Assembly: GCA_015491705.1 (NCBI GenBank)
Contig: WFVK01000187.1
Coordinates: forward strand, 1-10,534
Direction: 5' to 3'
Source of the DNA: Nitrospirota bacterium
GTDB taxonomy: Bacteria > Nitrospirota > Thermodesulfovibrionia > UBA6902
Length of the DNA: 10,534 nucleotides
A model generated the notes under the pieces. The model made no database searches, was not told where the DNA came from, and saw only the letters and a program-made list of their open reading frames with translations. Position numbers and translations under genes: made by a program. Shown piece by piece: positions 6,832-10,534 of the stretch (position 1 is the first letter of the stretch; the number at the start of each line of letters is the position of its first letter).

Positions 6832-8103
6832 TCAGAAAAGCCTGCCCTGTCCCCTGATCCTTTTCCTTTCGGCCTCCTCGAATATCTTTATCTTTCCGTA
6901 CTCCCCGTCATAGCCCGGCGCAATATGCACCCTGCCTTCACGCACCCTTGCCACGGCCTCCCTGATGAGGGGGAATCCTGCCGCTTCAATATCCTCCAGC
7001 GGCACATCCATGAGGATACGGAATTCGCTGCCGAGCTTTGCGAGAAGCTTCATGTATTCATTATTGACGGTCCTGGTGTTGACACCCATGTTCACCGCCT
7101 CTGCAATAATCTCGGGGAGGGGGATTATGGAATAATAACCGGGTGAACCCCGCGGCTTGAAGCCCCTGCCCCTGTCCGCAAGTTTTTCAACCCTGTGCAT
7201 CACGCCCACGGTCAGTTTCCTCCCGCATACCGGGCAGAGATAGTTGTGAGCCATTGTCTCCTCAGGGGAGAGGCTGATATTGCACAGCCTGTGCCCGTCA
7301 TAGTGGTATTTCCCTTCCTCGGGGAAGAATTCCACGGTGCCGTCAAAACCCCTCCCGGTCTTTATCGCATCCGTGATCTCTCTGTACGACACCCCTGTAT
7401 CGAGGATGTTGGCCTCACGCCCGATCTTGGCCGGCGAGTGGGCGTCGGAGTTGGAGACAAGGGTGATCCCGTCAAGTGCCGACAGCCGCCAGTTCATCGG
7501 CGGATCCGATGAAAGCCCCGTCTCGATTGCATGAATATGCGGGGACATCTCTTCAAAGCATTCCTCAATAGAATCAAAGCCCGAGACCGCGCCGAACACG
7601 GAAAAATGGGGGGTCCATGCGTGTGCGGGGATGAGCATGGCATCGGCAGAGGCATCCATAACGGTCTTCAGAAGCTCCTTTGCATCAAGCCCCAGTATGG
7701 GCCTGCCGTCGGCCCTGAGATTGCCTATCCGCGACAGCGCGGCGTTTATCGCTGCAGCACCGTCAAAATCCGGGACGATTATAATGCAATGTATCTTGCG
7801 CGTCCTGCCGTTTTTGCTGTAGATACAGCTTATCTCCGCGGATAAAAGGAAAAAGACATCGGCCCTGCACGGGGCCGGAATATCATCCGCCTGAAATTCT
7901 TTCTTCAGCCTGAAGAGGCCGTCGCCCCCCGGTTCGAGCCTGGAGTCGAGCTCCCTGAACCATTCAGGATGGGTGAAATCGCCGGTGCCGATAACTGTAA
8001 TCCCCTTCAGTTGCGCCCATCTCCATAATGCCTCCGGGGACATGTCCCTGCTCGTTGCCCTTGAATATCTTGAATGAATGTGAAGGTCGGCGATAAAACG
8101 CAT
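6832..8103 (-). CDS. PHP-domain endonuclease Q-like protein with zinc-ribbon region
   Basis: Similar in length and layout to endonuclease Q (COG1379), which in Thermococcales nicks DNA 5' of deaminated bases such as uracil and hypoxanthine. The 423 residues begin with a PHP domain: DLHIH (H8, H10), GTGDFTHPEW with D42, SAEIS with E90, H105, PAHAW with H161, ETGLSSDP with E194, and SNSDAH with D220/H222, the expected metal-ligand set. Residues about 264-315 carry a metal-binding region (C274, C290-x2-C293) followed by GRKLTVGVMHRVEKLADR, a hallmark of this family. The ATG start fits family N-termini. No ribosome binding site precedes it; a TATAAT lies 5 nt upstream instead. It is 39 nt downstream of the M48 gene. 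Some relatives are annotated as helicase-associated, but no helicase domain is present. DNA repair is inferred from the family. Confidence 0.9.
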   Translation of the reverse strand: MRFIADLHIHSRYSRATSRDMSPEALWRWAQLKGITVIGTGDFTHPEWFRELDSRLEPGGDGLFRLKKEFQADDIPAPCRADVFFLLSAEISCIYSKNGRTRKIHCIIIVPDFDGAAAINAALSRIGNLRADGRPILGLDAKELLKTVMDASADAMLIPAHAWTPHFSVFGAVSGFDSIEECFEEMSPHIHAIETGLSSDPPMNWRLSALDGITLVSNSDAHSPAKIGREANILDTGVSYREITDAIKTGRGFDGTVEFFPEEGKYHYDGHRLCNISLSPEETMAHNYLCPVCGRKLTVGVMHRVEKLADRGRGFKPRGSPGYYSIIPLPEIIAEAVNMGVNTRTVNNEYMKLLAKLGSEFRILMDVPLEDIEAAGFPLIREAVARVREGRVHIAPGYDGEYGKIKIFEEAERKRIRGQGRLF

Positions 8104-8108
8104 GGGAG

Positions 8109-8117
8109 ATTATAACA
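8109..8117 (-). promoter_or_regulatory. Extended -10 promoter abutting the endonuclease Q start (leaderless mRNA predicted)
   Basis: On the minus strand TGTTATAAT ends 5 nt before the ATG at 8103-8101. TGn-TATAAT is an extended -10 motif and does not need a -35; none is seen. Normal spacing would put the first transcribed base at or next to the A of ATG. The absence of a Shine-Dalgarno sequence agrees with this. Confidence 0.5.
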
Positions 8118-8142
8118 TTTTATCCCCCCGAGCGCGGCCCTG

Positions 8143-9204
8143 TCACTTTATTCCGCCGCTTCCTTGCGGGGCGGGCATGGATGCTTCGATATCCCGCAGG
8201 TACCGCACCCGTTGATCCGTCAGGGGGTGCGAGGACAGGAGGGACTCCCCGGGGTACCCGGCCATGTTCCGGGTGATGCGCAGTAGAATGGCCTGAAGCG
8301 GCCGGGTTCCCCATCCCTTGCGAATCATATAGACGGCGGCGGCCCTGTCGGCCTCGGTTTCAAATTTACGGGAATATCCTGACTGCGCCAGTAGCGTCGG
8401 CAATGATGCGGCCGTGGAGGTGATCGAAGTTACGTCACCGGCAAGCGCGGAGACCAGAAGGAAAACCCCCGAGTTCTGTATAATGCTCCGCAGGGCGTGG
8501 CGTTTTTTTACATGCGCTATTTCATGGACAAGTATGGCCTGAAGTTCCCTGTTGTCGGCGGCGAGCTTAACCAGCTCATCCGTCATTATAATGAGGCCTG
8601 ACGGCAATGCAAATGCGTTCGGGCCTATGTAGGGGCTTTTGCGGAATTCCAGGCGGTAATCGAAATCCCCATCGATTTCCCTGTACAGGCGCCGAAATTC
8701 CCCCTGGAGCTCCCTGCTCTTTTCCCTGTCGAGTTCCGAGGGTTTCAGGAACCTGCGGTCGAGCATTTTAATCGCCTGCCGGCTCATCTGCTCCGTTAAT
8801 TCAGGTGGTACCGAGTAGGCTATTTTCTGCGCGACAAAAGGGATGCCGTATGTTACAAACACCCAGACGCAGAGGACCAGACCGGCCAGGGCGGCTGCCG
8901 CCGTCTTCCACCGTTTTTCCATGAAATGAACGAGCCTCATCCCGGCGTTCCGGCCGGTGAGATGTTCCAGGGCGGAGACTGCCTCTGTATCGGCTGTCTC
9001 GCATTGCGCGCCGCCGGGTAATTTAATGTAACGCATGGTGTTCCCGAGGGGAGGGGTAATCGCGCAGTCTTCAGGGGCGATGTCAAGCGCCGGATAATCT
9101 CCGTCCACGCCGCGGATATGCAGTCTCCTGCCGTCAAAAACAACCGAGACGGGATATGCCCTGGAGATTTTCCCGTCAAAATATGCACCCTTGAATTCGA
9201 TCAT
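8143..9204 (-). CDS. M48-family zinc metallopeptidase, membrane-anchored
   Basis: Predicted zinc endopeptidase of the HtpX/Oma1/BepA-like M48 group. The 353 residues have an N-terminal beta-rich region (1-85, resembling the domain often found ahead of M48 in such proteins), a membrane segment at about 101-124 and a C-terminal protease domain. The zinc site is complete: H227-E-I-A-H231 and E282 in FETEAD (E-x3-D). NAFALPSGLIIMTDELV at 196-212 and SSHPLTDQRVRYL at 324-336 are typical M48 blocks. Its ATG overlaps the DUF898 stop by 4 bp (ATGA) and has no clear ribosome binding site, so translational coupling is likely. The substrate is unknown; the pairing suggests envelope quality control, which is inference. 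Confidence 0.93.
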   Translation of the reverse strand: MIEFKGAYFDGKISRAYPVSVVFDGRRLHIRGVDGDYPALDIAPEDCAITPPLGNTMRYIKLPGGAQCETADTEAVSALEHLTGRNAGMRLVHFMEKRWKTAAAALAGLVLCVWVFVTYGIPFVAQKIAYSVPPELTEQMSRQAIKMLDRRFLKPSELDREKSRELQGEFRRLYREIDGDFDYRLEFRKSPYIGPNAFALPSGLIIMTDELVKLAADNRELQAILVHEIAHVKKRHALRSIIQNSGVFLLVSALAGDVTSITSTAASLPTLLAQSGYSRKFETEADRAAAVYMIRKGWGTRPLQAILLRITRNMAGYPGESLLSSHPLTDQRVRYLRDIEASMPAPQGSGGIK

Positions 9205-10319
9205 AAGCCGATGTCGATGTCAAAGAAATCCGTGGCGGCATCGCCGTAAGCGCTTTCATCGGGGCTGACGTCTGCGGTGAAGTTATCAAGGCCCTCATCC
9301 GAAATCACGGTCAGGTTGCCGATGATATAGCGGATGCGCCTGACCTTTGCCCAGGGAATGAGAAGCCCTATGGAAAAAATTATGGCAAAAATGTTCGTTA
9401 TCCGTATCCAGAACAGGTGCCCGCCCCTCAGTGTGCCATGAAAGCGTATGGTTCCGAGTGCGGAATGTCCCCAGCAGTAGTTGGTGGTCCATGCATAGAT
9501 GTACTGCTGGATGAAAGCGGAAACAACCAGCATTATAAAATATACCGTAAAGATAAAAAATATCATTGCAGTATTGAATGTCCCGGCTTTCATGCCCGTA
9601 CCAACAATAAGGGGTGCGGACAACGTGAATATTATTGTAACGAAGATTGTAATTACAATCACCGCTACGGCTACCATGCCGTAGAGCTTGTAGAAGGGGC
9701 GGGCGCTCCCCTCAAAGATGTTGGCGGTTGTTCCAAAGGCGATGTTGCCGAAGAAGTATTTTTTCCGCTGAAATGCCCAGTACGGAATGATCAGCCCGAA
9801 AGTAAGGGGTATGAGCAGGGGATAGAGCAGATATGTCTTGTAGCTTTCCCTGACCGTGCCGCGGAAGTGAAAAGGGATATTCCGGTACACGGAGTGGCGG
9901 GCGAAAAATCTGAGGGACTTGTAAATCAAAAACGGCAGGACGAGGGAGAATATCCCGAACACGAGGAGGCTGTAAAGAGGGTTGTAAGCTTTTGCGATAT
10001 AATAGAGTATTATCCCCCCTGCCACTATCAGGTAACCTTTCAGGATTGCTACAGGGGGCGCTGTATAATCGAACGGCCGGCCATCCATAACAGTATGCTG
10101 GTAGAAGAACCGGCGCTCGCGCACCTTTGCCCATGGAGCGTAAAGCCCCGCTGTCAGGATTGTCAGGAAGGTGTTGACGATCCATATCCTGAAGTATTCT
10201 CCGGCGGAACCGGTAAATATGGGTTTGCTGCGCCGGGACACCGGGTGGACAGGAATATCTTTTGAGCAAGATGTTGGCCCCGTACCGGCGCCATCCCTTG
10301 AATCCTGAACCGTGAACAC
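9201..10319 (-). CDS. DUF898 (YjgN-like) multi-pass membrane protein
   Basis: Function unknown. The protein, 372 residues from the preferred GTG, is strongly hydrophobic with about six to eight membrane segments. It contains three copies of one motif: residues about 35-73 (FTGSAGEYFRIW...GLYAPWAKVRERRFF), 150-191 (FHFRGTVRESY...GLIIPYWAFQRKKYFFGN) and 292-335 (RFHGTLRGGH...GLLIPWAKVRRIRYIIGN). This fits the DUF898 family. The C-terminus is acidic and soluble. GTG at 10319-10317 is chosen because AAGGGGGG lies just before it; a TTG at 10361 would add 14 residues, but its start falls in the inverted repeat at 10353-10367. The 4-bp overlap with the M48 gene shows a shared operon and suggests joint action at the membrane. 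Confidence 0.85.
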   Translation of the reverse strand: MFTVQDSRDGAGTGPTSCSKDIPVHPVSRRSKPIFTGSAGEYFRIWIVNTFLTILTAGLYAPWAKVRERRFFYQHTVMDGRPFDYTAPPVAILKGYLIVAGGIILYYIAKAYNPLYSLLVFGIFSLVLPFLIYKSLRFFARHSVYRNIPFHFRGTVRESYKTYLLYPLLIPLTFGLIIPYWAFQRKKYFFGNIAFGTTANIFEGSARPFYKLYGMVAVAVIVITIFVTIIFTLSAPLIVGTGMKAGTFNTAMIFFIFTVYFIMLVVSAFIQQYIYAWTTNYCWGHSALGTIRFHGTLRGGHLFWIRITNIFAIIFSIGLLIPWAKVRRIRYIIGNLTVISDEGLDNFTADVSPDESAYGDAATDFFDIDIGL

Positions 10320-10352
10320 TACACCCCCCTTTTCCGCAGGCTTTCCCGCCCC

Positions 10353-10401
10353 TTTATGCAAGATTAACGGTTAAACATATTATACCTTAACGTTGCATAA
10401 A
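10353..10401. promoter_or_regulatory. 15-bp inverted repeat in the divergent intergenic region (candidate operator)
   Basis: TTTATGCAAGATTAA (10353-10367) and TTAACGTTGCATAAA (10387-10401) are reverse complements at 13 of 15 positions, with 19 nt between. The spacer and inner arm contain a minus-strand TATAAT (10384-10379) that could drive the DUF898-M48 operon; no -35 is seen. A regulator bound here could control both directions. Confidence 0.55.
10374..10401 (+). repeat. Intergenic element, copy C (partner of 5574-5600)
   Basis: The second copy of the 28-column element, with ACATATTATACC in place of ATATATTAACC and an identical GTTGCATAAA end. It overlaps the right arm of the 15-bp inverted repeat. 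Confidence 0.7.
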
Positions 10402-10440
10402 CCGGCTGGAGAGCCCGCCGTAAAACCTTTATAAAGCGAT
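10392..10440 (+). repeat. GTTGCATAAA-hairpin element, copy C (related to 6763-6810)
   Basis: GTTGCATAAA is followed by a hairpin at 10403-10420 (CGGCTGG, loop AGAG, CCCGCCG; six of seven pairs) and then TTTATAAAGCGAT. The mismatched pair differs from that of copy B, and copy B's mismatched position is paired here, which suggests the stem is conserved as structure. It lies about 65 nt before a possible start codon, as a leader element would. Confidence 0.5.
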
Positions 10441-10505
10441 GGGATATTGGAAATACGTCTCTGTTGCAGGAAGTAACGGGGAGTGAAATTGCAAAAGAGG
10501 TTGAT

Positions 10506-10534
10506 ATGCGTGCTGAATATTTCCTCAAGGAATC
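10506..10534 (+). CDS. Possible start of a gene running off the right edge
   Basis: ATG at 10506 has AAGAGG 5 nt upstream and opens MRAEYFLKE before the sequence ends. An alternative frame begins at GTG 10483 (MKLQKRLICVLN). That GTG overlaps the stop of a 15-codon frame starting at ATG 10439. Too little is visible to choose or to name a product. Confidence 0.3.

Noticed and set aside
9417..10265. 282-codon plus-strand frame opposite the DUF898 gene
   Set aside because: It lacks family features, while the minus strand gives a coherent repeated membrane protein coupled to M48.
10353..10361. TTG start of DUF898 at 10361
   Set aside because: It falls in the inverted repeat and has no ribosome binding site, whereas GTG at 10319 is preceded by a G-rich one.
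10392..10505. Known riboswitch such as cyclic di-GMP (GEMM), TPP, Moco or cobalamin type
   Set aside because: The conserved core words of these classes are not found; only a simple hairpin and short shared words are visible.

Overview
The window holds nine genes that can be called with confidence, one of them cut by the left edge, and a few bases of a possible tenth at the right edge. The likely source is an anaerobic or microaerophilic bacterium with many c-type cytochromes, plausibly Nitrospirota (Thermodesulfovibrio-like) or a deltaproteobacterial relative. This rests on a b6-type cytochrome b fused to a subunit IV part with PWY instead of PEWY, frequent AGG and ATA codons, and an endonuclease Q-type PHP protein. 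No rRNA or marker gene is present, so the assignment is tentative.

Positions 2-5565 (+) form one tight respiratory operon: the 3' end of a type II DMSO-reductase-family molybdoenzyme alpha subunit (NarG/NxrA-like), its four-cluster iron-sulfur beta subunit, a Tat-targeted Rieske protein, a fused cytochrome b6/IV, and a membrane-anchored pentaheme cytochrome c. The C-terminal part of that cytochrome is a heme-b-binding gamma-subunit domain of the NxrC/EbdC/DdhC type. Together they read as a Rieske/cytochrome b complex wired to a periplasmic molybdoenzyme: quinol oxidised by cytochrome b and Rieske, electrons passed through the pentaheme-gamma fusion to the beta clusters and the molybdenum site, or the reverse. 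The substrate (nitrate, nitrite or another oxyanion or organic compound) cannot be decided because the catalytic part of alpha lies outside the window.

At 5647-6762 (+), after an 81-bp intergenic region, is an HdrD/GlpC-like protein with two [4Fe-4S] sites and two CCG domains. Converging on it from the right are three minus-strand genes read right to left: a DUF898 membrane protein (10319-9201), an M48 metallopeptidase overlapping it by 4 bp (9204-8143), and an endonuclease Q-like PHP protein (8103-6832) whose promoter-like signal suggests a leaderless mRNA.

The most unusual non-coding feature is a family of short intergenic elements built on G(T/G)TGCATAAA. A 28-column element is 25/28 identical between the region before the HdrD-like gene (5574-5600) and the right-edge divergent region (10374-10401). 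Both sites carry inverted copies of TTTATGCAA. A third copy (6763-6810), directly after the HdrD-like gene, shares a GC-rich hairpin with the right-edge copy. I do not recognise it as a known riboswitch or operator.
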